This document shows positions 34,393 to 42,664 of a DNA stretch of 64,000 nucleotides, one piece after another. Made by a program: the position numbers and the translations under genes. The stretch lies in the NCBI RefSeq assembly GCF_013359905.1, contig NZ_JABMCC010000118.1, forward strand, positions 930,001-994,000. The letters run 5' to 3'. The first letter of the stretch is position 1; each line of letters begins with the position of its first letter. Under the pieces are notes generated by a model, which made no database searches, was not told where the DNA came from, and saw only the letters and a list, made by a program, of their open reading frames with translations. This DNA comes from Paenibacillus taichungensis (lineage in GTDB: Bacteria; Bacillota; Bacilli; Paenibacillales; Paenibacillaceae).

Positions 34393-35535
34393 ATTACGCA
34401 GTCGCCCAAGAATGGTTCCAATTTTTTCGGCGGTTATCATGATTTCTTCCGTAGTATTACCCAACCCCCAGCTAAAACGAATCGCGGATTGCAAAAATGT
34501 CTCCGGCAACTTCATCGCTTTGAGTACATGGGATACTTCGAGGGAACCGGAAGTACATGCCGAACCGCTCGCAACTGCGATGCCGTCCATATCCAGATTC
34601 ATGAGCATCGTCTCCGTTGATACTTCCGGAAAGCTGATGTTCAGGATATTAGGCAGCGTAAATTCCGGATGTCCATTGACGTGGAATTGTTCCAACCCTA
34701 CATGCTGCTCCAATTGTTCCAGCAGTAATGATCGCAATGTCAGATCATGTTCAAGGCGTGCCTCCGCTTGTTCTCCTGATATTTTCAACGCCTCCGCAAA
34801 GCCAGTGATACCCGCTATATTCTCGGTACCTGCACGTCGCTGCCGTTCCTGAAGGCCACCATGAGATCTCGCTTCTAGGACAATTCCGCGCCGTACGTAT
34901 AGTGCACCCACGCCTTGAGGGCCATTAATTTTATGAGCAGAGAAGCTGATCATATCCACAGGCAGTTCCTTGCAGGAAATTTCTTGGGTGCCAAGAGCCT
35001 GAACTGCATCGGTATGGAACAAAATATCATGTTGACGAGCCAGTTCACCAATTTCGCGGATAGGCTGAATCGTGCCCACTTCATTATTGGCGTACATCAT
35101 GGTGATCAGCACTGTATCTGGCCGGATGGCATCTTTCAGCTCTTCCAGACGTATTCTTCCGTATTCATCTACAGGCAAATAGGTCACGTCATAGCCTTGT
35201 CGCTCCAGTTCCTGACAAGTATGCAGTACCGCATGATGTTCAATGGCTGTTGTAATAATGTGCCGTCCCCGTTCGTTTCTCGCTGAAACTGCGCCAAATA
35301 TCGCCAGATTGTCACTTTCCGTGCCGCCTCCGGTAAATACGAGTTCATCTGGGAAACAACCCAAAGACGCCGCAATGACATCCCTTGCTCCACTGACGGT
35401 CCGTTTGGCTTCACGCCCAAAGGCATGGATACTTGATGCATTGCCATATTGCCCTGTCATAACTTTCATCATCGCTTCCGCGACTTGTGGGTGCATAGGT
35501 GTCGATGCGGCGTGATCCAAATATATTCTTTTCAT
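34384..35535 (-). CDS. iscS: Cysteine desulfurase (YrvO/IscS-like)
   Basis: 383 residues from the ATG at 35535, which has GGGGTGA upstream; an extension to 35613 is not supported. A PLP enzyme that removes sulfur from cysteine for tRNA thiolation and other thio-cofactors. Motifs: YLDHAASTPMHPQV at the start, the PLP lysine in SFSAHKINGPQG (about 199-210), the catalytic cysteine loop SGSACTSGSLEVSH (about 323-336). In B. subtilis YrvO hands sulfur to MnmA for s2U34 and is encoded next to it and to cymR. Here it follows cymR by 124 nt, but mnmA is on the opposite strand. Confidence 0.93.
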   Translation of the reverse strand: MKRIYLDHAASTPMHPQVAEAMMKVMTGQYGNASSIHAFGREAKRTVSGARDVIAASLGCFPDELVFTGGGTESDNLAIFGAVSARNERGRHIITTAIEHHAVLHTCQELERQGYDVTYLPVDEYGRIRLEELKDAIRPDTVLITMMYANNEVGTIQPIREIGELARQHDILFHTDAVQALGTQEISCKELPVDMISFSAHKINGPQGVGALYVRRGIVLEARSHGGLQERQRRAGTENIAGITGFAEALKISGEQAEARLEHDLTLRSLLLEQLEQHVGLEQFHVNGHPEFTLPNILNISFPEVSTETMLMNLDMDGIAVASGSACTSGSLEVSHVLKAMKLPETFLQSAIRFSWGLGNTTEEIMITAEKIGTILGRLRNRA

Positions 35536-35600
35536 TGATTTCACCCCGTTATATGTTGGACTTTCATATTTTTCAAACCATAAAGAAGCTTGTTGCACGG

Positions 35601-35627
35601 CTAAAGCCCCCAATATGGGGGCTTTAG
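35601..35627. other. Strong hairpin between cymR and iscS
   Basis: CTAAAGCCCCCA (35601-35612), loop ATA, TGGGGGCTTTAG (35616-35627): a 12-bp perfect stem. No T-run follows on the minus strand outside the arm. It could partially terminate or stabilise mRNA between the two genes. Confidence 0.55.
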
Positions 35628-35659
35628 TGTGTCGTCTGTGATGCTCATCATCAACTATT

Positions 35660-36079
35660 TTAGATATAGAACATGTAGGAGTCTTTTTGTTCCTGATCTT
35701 GGAATGTAATCAGATCCTTCAGCGTTGTTGAATCCAATACTTCTGCAATGCTGTCACGGATGCGCAACCACAAATCGCGCTTCGCTGGGTCATCTTCCTC
35801 TGTGAAATCCACTGGAGAGATTGGACCTTCCAGTACACGAATAACATCCCCTGCCGTTACGGTAGCAGGATCGCCTGCCAGAATGTAACCGCCGTAGGCG
35901 CCACGGATACTTTTGACCAGTCCTGCATTACGCAGGGGAGCGATCAATTGCTCCAGATAATGCTCCGAGAGCTGGTTGCGCTCGGCAATACTTTTCAAAG
36001 ATGTCGGGCCTTCGCCTGTTCTGGCTGCCAGCTCCATCATGATTGTGAGCCCATAACGGCCCTTTGTCGATATTTTCAA
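35660..36079 (-). CDS. cymR: Rrf2 family regulator CymR
   Basis: 139 residues from a TTG start at 36079: GAGGTGACTCC is placed correctly for TTG, while the ATG-started extension to 36124 has no site. CymR of B. subtilis is 138 residues and represses cysteine and methionine uptake and synthesis genes together with CysK. The winged HTH is in STKGRYGLTIMMELAAR and LSEHYLEQLIAPLRNAGLVK (about 4-60), followed by the family wing SIRGAYGGYILAG. The [Fe-S]-binding cysteine triad of IscR is absent, as expected for CymR. It is followed by iscS, as in B. subtilis, where yrvO lies next to cymR. Confidence 0.92.
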   Translation of the reverse strand: MKISTKGRYGLTIMMELAARTGEGPTSLKSIAERNQLSEHYLEQLIAPLRNAGLVKSIRGAYGGYILAGDPATVTAGDVIRVLEGPISPVDFTEEDDPAKRDLWLRIRDSIAEVLDSTTLKDLITFQDQEQKDSYMFYI

Positions 36080-36352
36080 AGGAGTCACCTCTTTCAATTT
36101 TCGAAAAAACAAGTTGTGAAACATAAAATAACAGGATGTGGTCCAAGACCGTCTTTCCAGGATCCGCCACAGCGGGATATGAAAATACAGACCTAATCCC
36201 TCTAATCCTCCGTATTCCGATCATAACCCTCAACTAATGTTAACATATCTGCATGCTTTATGGAAAAGAAAGATTGACGAAATTCCAAAATGTGCGCCTG
36301 TGGTGGACACTATCCAAAGTTGGCCGGGTGTATCGTAACTTGAGTCCGGTTA

Positions 36353-36361
36353 TGCTAGAAT
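36353..36361 (+). promoter_or_regulatory. Extended -10 promoter candidate for mnmA
   Basis: TGCTAGAAT (TG-N-TAGAAT) ends 40 nt before the mnmA start. The -35 region (TCGTAA) is poor. The remaining cymR/mnmA intergenic stretch (36080-36340) shows no other clear element. Confidence 0.45.
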
Positions 36362-36401
36362 AAGAAACGAAACACATTTATATAGAGAAATGGTGATAAC
36401 G

Positions 36402-37523
36402 ATGTCCAAAACAATTGAAAATACACGGGTCGTCGTTGGCATGTCCGGAGGTGTCGATTCTTCCGTCACCGCACTGCTGCTGAAGGAGCAGGGTTACGAT
36501 GTCATCGGCATTTTCATGAAAAACTGGGATGACACGGACGAGTTCGGCCACTGTACCGCTGAAGAAGATTCAGAGGACGTACGCCGGGTTTGCGAACAGA
36601 TCGGCATTCCTTACTACACTGTCAACTTCGAGAAAGAGTACTTCGATAAAGTATTTTCCTATTTCCTTGATGAATATAAGTCGGGTCGGACTCCGAATCC
36701 TGATGTCATGTGTAATCGTGAGATCAAATTCGGCGAATTCCTGAACAAAGCACTGGATCTCGGTGCTGACTATGTGGCTACAGGCCACTATGCTCGCCTC
36801 ATTGAAGAAGATGGAACGTTCAAACTGCTGCGCGGTGTGGACAGTAACAAAGACCAAACGTACTTCCTCAATGCACTGAATCAGAACCAGCTGTCCAAAG
36901 CCATGTTCCCAATTGGTCATCTTCCTAAACCGGAAGTGCGCAAGATTGCAGAAGCAGCTGGCCTGTACACCGCGAAGAAAAAAGATAGCACAGGTGTCTG
37001 CTTCATCGGCGAGCGCAACTTTAAAGAGTTCCTGAGCAACTATCTTCCAGCCAAAGGTGGAGACATGGTTGATATTGCAACCGGAGAAGTGAAGGGCCGT
37101 CATGATGGTCTGATGTACTATACGCTTGGACAACGTCAAGGTCTCGGCATTGGCGGTTCCGGTAATGGTGAACCCTGGTTCGTGGCAGACAAGGATCTGG
37201 AGAAAAATCAACTGCTTGTCGTTCAAGGCGACGCACATGCAAGCCTGTATTCAACCGGTCTGACTGCAACAGGTGTAAACTGGATCGCAGGTGCAGCACA
37301 CATGCCTAACGTACCATTCCGTTGTACCGCCAAATTCCGCTATCGTCAGCCGGATCAGGGTGTAACCCTGACATGGCAGGAAGATGGCAGCGTGAATGTA
37401 CAGTTCGACCAACAGCAAAAAGCGATCACGCCTGGTCAAGCCGTTGTGTTTTATGATGGAGATGTATGTCTCGGCGGCGGAACGATCGATCAGGTTCAAA
37501 AAGTTCCTGTACCGGCGCTGTAA
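36402..37523 (+). CDS. mnmA: tRNA-specific 2-thiouridylase
   Basis: 373 residues from the ATG at 36402 (GGTGAT upstream); another ATG at 36390 is less well placed. It thiolates U34 of tRNA-Lys, -Glu and -Gln. Visible: the PP-loop GMSGGVDSSVTALLLKEQGY (about 13-32), the catalytic cysteines in PDVMCNREIKFG (about 101-112) and STGVCFIGERNFKEF (about 197-211), and the C-terminal beta-barrel ending GGGTIDQV. In B. subtilis it lies next to yrvO on the same strand; here it is transcribed away from cymR-iscS. A bidirectional terminator follows at 37591. Confidence 0.96.
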   Translation: MSKTIENTRVVVGMSGGVDSSVTALLLKEQGYDVIGIFMKNWDDTDEFGHCTAEEDSEDVRRVCEQIGIPYYTVNFEKEYFDKVFSYFLDEYKSGRTPNPDVMCNREIKFGEFLNKALDLGADYVATGHYARLIEEDGTFKLLRGVDSNKDQTYFLNALNQNQLSKAMFPIGHLPKPEVRKIAEAAGLYTAKKKDSTGVCFIGERNFKEFLSNYLPAKGGDMVDIATGEVKGRHDGLMYYTLGQRQGLGIGGSGNGEPWFVADKDLEKNQLLVVQGDAHASLYSTGLTATGVNWIAGAAHMPNVPFRCTAKFRYRQPDQGVTLTWQEDGSVNVQFDQQQKAITPGQAVVFYDGDVCLGGGTIDQVQKVPVPAL

Positions 37524-37590
37524 TAGATTCAATAACAGAAATGAATCCATCCCCGTATGGATTTTGCACAATACCCTGTATTCCTATAAC

Positions 37591-37633
37591 AAAAGCCATC
37601 TTTCATGTATACCATGACGGATGGCTTTTTTCC
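37591..37633. terminator. Bidirectional terminator between mnmA and crcB genes
   Basis: AAAAGCCATC (37591-37600) pairs with GATGGCTTTT (37620-37629), flanked by A- and T-runs. An inner TCATG/CATGA stem extends it. The two genes converge on it. Confidence 0.85.
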
Positions 37634-37667
37634 TTCTTTTTCCTGCAAAAAAAATAATTATTTTCAA

Positions 37668-38027
37668 TTATGCAGCCAGCCACACTCCTGTAAAAGATGC
37701 CGCAACCCCCATCAGTACCGAACTTGTGACGTATATAACTGCTCTGAAGTAACGTTCCTGCCCCATCAGACCAAGGGTTTCATATCCAAACGTAGAGAAT
37801 GTGGTATACGCTCCGCAAAATCCAGTACCCCCTATCACCCAGACTGCGTCTGGGATTGAAGCTGACTGATGCCAGCCATAGAGCAATCCAAGTAACAGAG
37901 AACCACTGATATTAATAACCCATGTCCCCCATGGGAAGGCCGTTCCGAGCGAACCGGATATCCATCGACCCAAACTGTAGCGAAGCACCGCACCTAGCAT
38001 TCCTGCAAAACCAATCCAGATGATCAT
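37668..38027 (-). CDS. crcB: Fluoride exporter CrcB/Fluc, second subunit gene
   Basis: 119 residues, four membrane segments. Signatures: GMLGAVLRYSLGRWI (about 9-23), NISGSLLLGLLYG (the conserved Asn of the fluoride path, about 44), and GTGFCGAYTTFSTFGYET (about 70-87, the phenylalanine box and sodium site). Fluc channels are dual-topology dimers that export F-. This gene overlaps the upstream crcB by 4 nt (ATGA), so the two subunits are co-translated, typical of a heterodimeric pair with fixed opposite topologies. Confidence 0.92.
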   Translation of the reverse strand: MIIWIGFAGMLGAVLRYSLGRWISGSLGTAFPWGTWVINISGSLLLGLLYGWHQSASIPDAVWVIGGTGFCGAYTTFSTFGYETLGLMGQERYFRAVIYVTSSVLMGVAASFTGVWLAA

Positions 38028-38425
38028 CGTGCAACACCATCCTGCGTCGGTTTACCCAGCATTCGCTGACCAACCTTAATCCCCAATGCACACAGTAATA
38101 ACCCTGCGAGTAAACTCACAACGAGATATATAACAGCCTTACCCCACATTCCTCCTTCAGATAAACGGACCATATCGAGAGTAAAAGTGGAGAATGTGGT
38201 GAATGCCCCTGTAAACCCCGTTCCAATCGCAAGACGAAGTTGAGGCGTTATTTTACCTGGAACAGCTATGGTGAAGAACCAACCCAAAAACAGGCTCCCA
38301 ATGGCATTGATCAGCAGCACTGCCCAAGGTAAGCCTTCATTGGCTGCTGGCATCCATAACTGTATCCCATATCGGCATAATGTACCCAAAATTCCGCCGA
38401 TTCCAATATAGAATATTTCTTTCAT
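38024..38425 (-). CDS. crcB: Fluoride exporter CrcB/Fluc, first subunit gene
   Basis: 133 residues with the same four-helix plan: GGILGTLCRYGIQLWM, NAIGSLFLGWFF with the pore Asn, and GTGFTGAFTTFSTFTLDMVR. Cytoplasmic membrane fluoride channel subunit. It begins 28 nt after the rarA stop and ends inside the next crcB start. No fluoride (crcB-motif) riboswitch lies ahead of it, since the space to rarA is too short, so expression probably depends on the rarA transcript. Confidence 0.92.
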   Translation of the reverse strand: MKEIFYIGIGGILGTLCRYGIQLWMPAANEGLPWAVLLINAIGSLFLGWFFTIAVPGKITPQLRLAIGTGFTGAFTTFSTFTLDMVRLSEGGMWGKAVIYLVVSLLAGLLLCALGIKVGQRMLGKPTQDGVAR

Positions 38426-38453
38426 TGTTCAAGCATCTCCCGGGTCATCGGTC

Positions 38454-39761
38454 TTACAGCTCTCTGCGCCGCTGCTGGTTTAGACGAATCTTCGATTCAT
38501 TGCCTTGTTCTGTTGCTTCATAGAAAATGCGCCGTGAGAGCTGTTTCGGTAAATATTCCTGCTTCACATAATGGCCCGGATAATTGTGAGGGTATTGGTA
38601 GCCTTCATGCCCCAGCTTCACTGCACCGGAATAATGGGTATCCCTCAGATGAAGAGGGACCTCAGCCGATTTCACCTCATCGATGGCATTCATTGCTTTC
38701 GAGATCGCAGTATACACCGCATTGGACTTCGGACTTTCAACAGCAAACAGGATCGCTTGGGCAATGTTCAGCTTGGCTTCAGGCCAGCCATTATTGCGAT
38801 AAGCATCCAGCGCCCCAATGGCCTGGGTCATCGCTTGCGGATTCGCAAGTCCAATATCTTCACTGCTCGCTGCAATCAGACGACGTATAAACGTCATCGG
38901 ATCCATGCCCAGCTTCTCTACCGCATACAAAAACCAGAACAGTGCTGCATCACTGGAACCCCGGATGCTTTTATGAAATGCCGACAGTACATCATATTGT
39001 GTCGATTCATCTGCCTTCACAATCGGACGGCGTATGGATTCTTCAGCTACATCAAGTGTAATGTGAATCGAGCCATCCTTCTCTGGCGGGGTAGTCAGTG
39101 CAGCAAGTTCCAAGGCATTCAGCGCACGCCGAATATCGCCATTTGCCATCGTCGCAATATGCTCCAATGCCTCGTCATCTGCCTGCAGGTCCATGAATCC
39201 CAAACCTTTATCCACATCCACCAGTGCCCGGCGCATTGCAATCAGGGAATGCTCTTTGTTCAAAGACTCCAACTGAAATAGCGTGGAACGGCTCATCAAG
39301 GCCCCATTCACATAATGAAAGGGATTCTCTGTCGTAGCACCGATAAAAATAATTGTGCCCTTCTCTACTGCAGGCAGCAGTGCATCCTGACGTGAACTAT
39401 TAAACCGGTGTACTTCATCAAGGAACAAAATGGTTTTTGTTCCATACAACTGCTTGTTCGTTTGCGCCTGCTCAATGACTTCACGTACATCTTTGACAGA
39501 AGCATCCACCGCATTCAGACGGACGAACTGTCCTTGGGTATGCTGGGAAATAATATGTGCCAGTGTTGTCTTGCCACATCCCGGAGGACCATAAAGCAAG
39601 ATGGACGAGATCTGATCCGCTTCAATGGCGCGCCGAAGTAATTTTCCCGGTCCAATAATCTGCTCTTGCCCAATATATTCATCAAGCCGCTCTGGCCGCA
39701 TACGGTCAGCAAGCAGTCTTGCTTGAGGTTCTGAATCTTGCTGAAACGAAAATAAATCCAT
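38454..39761 (-). CDS. rarA: Replication-associated recombination protein A (RarA/MgsA, YrvN)
   Basis: 435 residues. AAA+ ATPase of the clamp-loader group: Walker A GPPGCGKTTLAHI (about 58-70), Walker B ILFLDEVHRFNSS (about 111-123), sensor 1 GATTENPFHYVN, and the tetramerisation domain toward the C-terminus (HYSGAVKLGHEGYQYPHNYP). It acts at stalled replication forks and interacts with SSB. In B. subtilis yrvN adjoins cymR. Here mnmA and two crcB genes lie between. The start at 39761 follows AAGGAAGTGATGAGCA. Confidence 0.95.
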   Translation of the reverse strand: MDLFSFQQDSEPQARLLADRMRPERLDEYIGQEQIIGPGKLLRRAIEADQISSILLYGPPGCGKTTLAHIISQHTQGQFVRLNAVDASVKDVREVIEQAQTNKQLYGTKTILFLDEVHRFNSSRQDALLPAVEKGTIIFIGATTENPFHYVNGALMSRSTLFQLESLNKEHSLIAMRRALVDVDKGLGFMDLQADDEALEHIATMANGDIRRALNALELAALTTPPEKDGSIHITLDVAEESIRRPIVKADESTQYDVLSAFHKSIRGSSDAALFWFLYAVEKLGMDPMTFIRRLIAASSEDIGLANPQAMTQAIGALDAYRNNGWPEAKLNIAQAILFAVESPKSNAVYTAISKAMNAIDEVKSAEVPLHLRDTHYSGAVKLGHEGYQYPHNYPGHYVKQEYLPKQLSRRIFYEATEQGNESKIRLNQQRRREL

Positions 39762-39814
39762 TGCTCATCACTTCCTTAACGGATTGCCTTTACTTGTTCC
39801 TTATTAAATTCTGT

Positions 39815-40693
39815 TTAATCGCTATTCTCTATCATATCATACTCCCGCGGCAGCATACCCATAAATGCGCCAAGCGCACTGCTGACAAAAGCATCCTTGC
39901 GCGTAATAAAATGAGTCATCATACGATTCATACCTACCGGGAGGGTGTGCTTGCGCAGTAATCCATTTTCAATCTGATTCCGAATGACGATTTCGGGTAA
40001 CAGTGAAATTCCCATGCCGGATGTCACCCCGCTAATAATCGCTTCAAGGGTTCCAAATTCCATAATGACCGGACGGGTTACACCGCTAACTGATAACCAT
40101 TCCTCCAAAATCTGACGATACGAACATCCCATGCTGTAGACCAGAATCGGTTTACTGGTGAGTTCTTCGTCTTCCGGTCCCATCCCAGATGAGACAACGA
40201 ATAGTTCTTCATCGAATACGGGAGTAGAAGAAATATCAGGGTGATCACATGAACAACCGATAAACGCCCCTTCCAATTCATACCCAATAACCTGATCCAT
40301 AAGCACTTGGGAGTTACCTGTAGTCAAAGATAAGGAGACAGCCGGATGCTGTTTATAATATTTGGAAAAAAGCTCAGGTAAACGGACCGCTGCGGCAGTT
40401 TGCGTGGAGCCTATGCGTAGTGGTCCGGAAGGTTCAATTGTAGAGCTCAACGCTTTACCTGCCTCATCGAGCAGGCCTACAATTTTATCCGCATACGTCA
40501 GTAACATCTCACCGGCTGGAGATAACGTCATCCCCCGATTATGACGGATAAATAGCAGTGTCCCTACTTCGGATTCCAGATGTCGTATCCTTGCTGTGAC
40601 ATTGGACTGCACGTAACCGAGGCGCTCCGCAGCTCTGGTCAGATTCCCTTCTTGTGCGACACATTGAAATATCCTTAAATCCCCACTCTCCAT
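39815..40693 (-). CDS. LysR family transcriptional regulator
   Basis: 292 residues from the ATG at 40693 with GGGAGGTTTACA directly upstream. The N-terminal HTH reads LRIFQCVAQEGNLTRAAERL then VQSNVTARIRHLESEVG (about 6-45). The effector domain follows (LRIGSTQTAAAVRLPELFSK from about 93), with PVFDEELFVVSSG typical of the PBP2 fold. It is transcribed divergently from an SDR-EamA gene pair over a 158-nt gap and is likely their regulator (inference from layout). The similarity is to the CzcR/YwqM/PtxE-like LysR subgroup, whose ligands vary. Confidence 0.9.
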   Translation of the reverse strand: MESGDLRIFQCVAQEGNLTRAAERLGYVQSNVTARIRHLESEVGTLLFIRHNRGMTLSPAGEMLLTYADKIVGLLDEAGKALSSTIEPSGPLRIGSTQTAAAVRLPELFSKYYKQHPAVSLSLTTGNSQVLMDQVIGYELEGAFIGCSCDHPDISSTPVFDEELFVVSSGMGPEDEELTSKPILVYSMGCSYRQILEEWLSVSGVTRPVIMEFGTLEAIISGVTSGMGISLLPEIVIRNQIENGLLRKHTLPVGMNRMMTHFITRKDAFVSSALGAFMGMLPREYDMIENSD

Positions 40694-40851
40694 TGTAAAC
40701 CTCCCAGCTATGACTATATCCATCCAGACATCATTCAAAATGATATCAAATCCATTAACAATCATTATACTGTATGACTGCTTCAAGCTACAATCAGGGG
40801 AGATTAGAACACAGCAACTTCCTGTTCGCTGAGTTCACTTAAGGAGTGTTA

Positions 40852-41598
40852 ATGATGATGAACTGGACGAACACCGTAGCTTTGGTAACCGGAGGCGGTA
40901 CAGGTATAGGCCGAGCTGCCAGTATACTGCTCGCTAATCATGGAGCCACCGTCGCCGTTAATTACTCTCGTTCCCAGGATGAGGCCGAAGAGACAGTACA
41001 ACATATTCTGAATGCGGGAGGTCATGCTTTTGCAGTTCGGGCCAATGTTGCGTCCGATGTCGAGGTTCGTCAAATGGTGTCCTTGATCACTGAAAAAGTT
41101 GGACCTGTGACCGCACTCGTCAATAACGCCAGCATTACGCATCATATCCCAATGATGGATCTGGAATCCGTAACGGATGACATATGGAATGAACTTTATG
41201 ACGTCAATGTTAAGGGCATGTTTTACTGCGCACGAGCTGTAGCGAAAGGAATGCACCAAGCAGGCCAAGGGGCAATTGTTAACCTTGGCAGTATAGCTGG
41301 CAGCACAGGATCCGGGTCATCCCTTCCTTACGCAGTTTCCAAAGCAGCAGTACACGGTTTGACGAAGTCTTTGGCACATGCGCTATCCCCCGCTATTCGG
41401 GTTAACGCCATCATTCCGGGTGCAGTCGCGACCCGTTGGTGGGCAGGAAAGGAAGAACAGATGCATCGTCTGGGCGGTGAGTTATTATTGCAGCGAATAG
41501 CGGCAAGCGGAGATATTGCACATATGATATGCGCCACGCTAGAGCAACCATCCATGACCGGACAACTGATTACAGTAGATAGTGGTCAGACGTTATGA
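40852..41598 (+). CDS. SDR family oxidoreductase
   Basis: 248 residues from the first of three consecutive ATGs (40852), 5 nt after AAGGAG. Classical short-chain dehydrogenase: cofactor motif VTGGGTGIGRAAS (about 12-24), NNAS (about 87), catalytic Ser in NLGSIAG, and YxxxK in LPYAVSKAAVHG (about 155-166). The NADP preference is suggested by NYSRSQDEAEE (Ser-Arg after the second beta strand). FabG-like in size, but the location beside a drug/metabolite exporter and a LysR gene indicates an accessory role with an unknown substrate. Confidence 0.88.
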   Translation: MMMNWTNTVALVTGGGTGIGRAASILLANHGATVAVNYSRSQDEAEETVQHILNAGGHAFAVRANVASDVEVRQMVSLITEKVGPVTALVNNASITHHIPMMDLESVTDDIWNELYDVNVKGMFYCARAVAKGMHQAGQGAIVNLGSIAGSTGSGSSLPYAVSKAAVHGLTKSLAHALSPAIRVNAIIPGAVATRWWAGKEEQMHRLGGELLLQRIAASGDIAHMICATLEQPSMTGQLITVDSGQTL

Positions 41599-41626
41599 GC
41601 ACGGGAAGCAAAAGGGAGGAAGCCAG

Positions 41627-42529
41627 ATGAAGCCTTTAAAATATACGTTCCTGATCCTTGTGACCACGCTCATCATGGGAACCTCGTTTCCCGTAGGCAA
41701 AATCGGTATGATGTATGCTCCTCCCTTTTTGTTAATGGGACTTCGCTATATATTGGCAGGAGCATTACTAGCGTGGATCACCAGAAAACGTCCCATGCCT
41801 GTGGGGTGGAAACAGTGGATGCAAATCGCCGTAATCGGTCTGTTCCAGTCGGCGGGAGTAATGGGATGTGCCTATTACAGCATGAACTGGATCAGTTCGG
41901 GAGAGTCCGCCATAATCACCTTTACGAATCCGTTGCTCGTCATCATCCTGAGTGCTGCTCTATATGGTGTGTCCTATCGTTTTAGCCAGTGGACCGGTGT
42001 GGTTCTCGGATTTGTCGGAGTGGCGTTAACCTTTGGATTCCATCTGAGTATGAGTCCTGGAACGTGGATTGGCTTTGGCGGCGCTGTCTCTTTTGCTGTA
42101 TCTACGTTGCTCATTAAACGCTGGGGAGCTGCTCATGATACATTCGTACTTACCGCTTATCAAATGCTCGCTGGAGGCGCAGTACTGCTTCTACTGAGTG
42201 TGTTTACAGAGCAGCCTCATTTTATCGTAAATACAACATCCATCGTTGTCCTGGTATGGCTGACCATTTTCTGTTCCATCATTCAGTTCACCCTCTGGTT
42301 TTATTTGCTGCAAAACACAGATCCGGCCAAAACCAGTTCCTTTCTTTTTCTGGCGCCGCTGTTTGGACTGCTATCGAGCTTCGTTTTGTTGGAAGAGCAT
42401 GTCGGCTGGATTGTGGGTGCAGGCGGTCTAATGATCTGCCTGGGCATTTTCCTGGTTAACCGTCATCCCGCCAGTCATAAGTCAGTTCTAGATAAACCGG
42501 GTTTGACCCAACGCACACCTACAAGTTGA
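41627..42529 (+). CDS. EamA family (DMT superfamily) transporter
   Basis: 300 residues, ten membrane helices in two EamA halves: first about 5-135 (with LIMGTSFPVGKIG and RYILAGALLAW), second about 145-285 (with TYQMLAGGAVLLLLS-like segment and FLFLAPLFGLLSSFVLLEEH). Such proteins export amino acids, nucleobases or drugs. The ATG at 41627 follows GGGAGGAAGCCAG, 28 nt after the SDR stop, so the two genes form an operon facing away from the LysR gene. The C-terminus is short and hydrophilic. Confidence 0.88.
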   Translation: MKPLKYTFLILVTTLIMGTSFPVGKIGMMYAPPFLLMGLRYILAGALLAWITRKRPMPVGWKQWMQIAVIGLFQSAGVMGCAYYSMNWISSGESAIITFTNPLLVIILSAALYGVSYRFSQWTGVVLGFVGVALTFGFHLSMSPGTWIGFGGAVSFAVSTLLIKRWGAAHDTFVLTAYQMLAGGAVLLLLSVFTEQPHFIVNTTSIVVLVWLTIFCSIIQFTLWFYLLQNTDPAKTSSFLFLAPLFGLLSSFVLLEEHVGWIVGAGGLMICLGIFLVNRHPASHKSVLDKPGLTQRTPTS

Positions 42530-42594
42530 CCAGTAGAAGAATAACAGCGAAACTTTAGGTGAGCCACTCGATAATAATAATCATCTGAAAAGTA

Positions 42595-42632
42595 CAAAAA
42601 AGAGCATGGTGCTTTAACAGCGCCATGCTCTT
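42595..42632. terminator. Terminator between EamA and helD genes
   Basis: AGAGCATGGTGCT (42601-42613) pairs with AGCGCCATGCTCT (42619-42631). On the minus strand it is followed by TTTTTTGTAC, so it mainly ends helD transcription; the plus tail is weaker. Confidence 0.8.
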
Positions 42633-42664
42633 CCTATATTAATGCTATGTTCAACAACAAGGAT

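Noticed and set aside
35928..36233. 101-codon minus-strand ORF overlapping the start of cymR
   Set aside because: Different frame from cymR, covers its N-terminus and promoter region; the cymR frame is clearly real.
38426..38453. Fluoride riboswitch ahead of crcB
   Set aside because: Only 28 nt separate rarA and crcB, too short for the aptamer.
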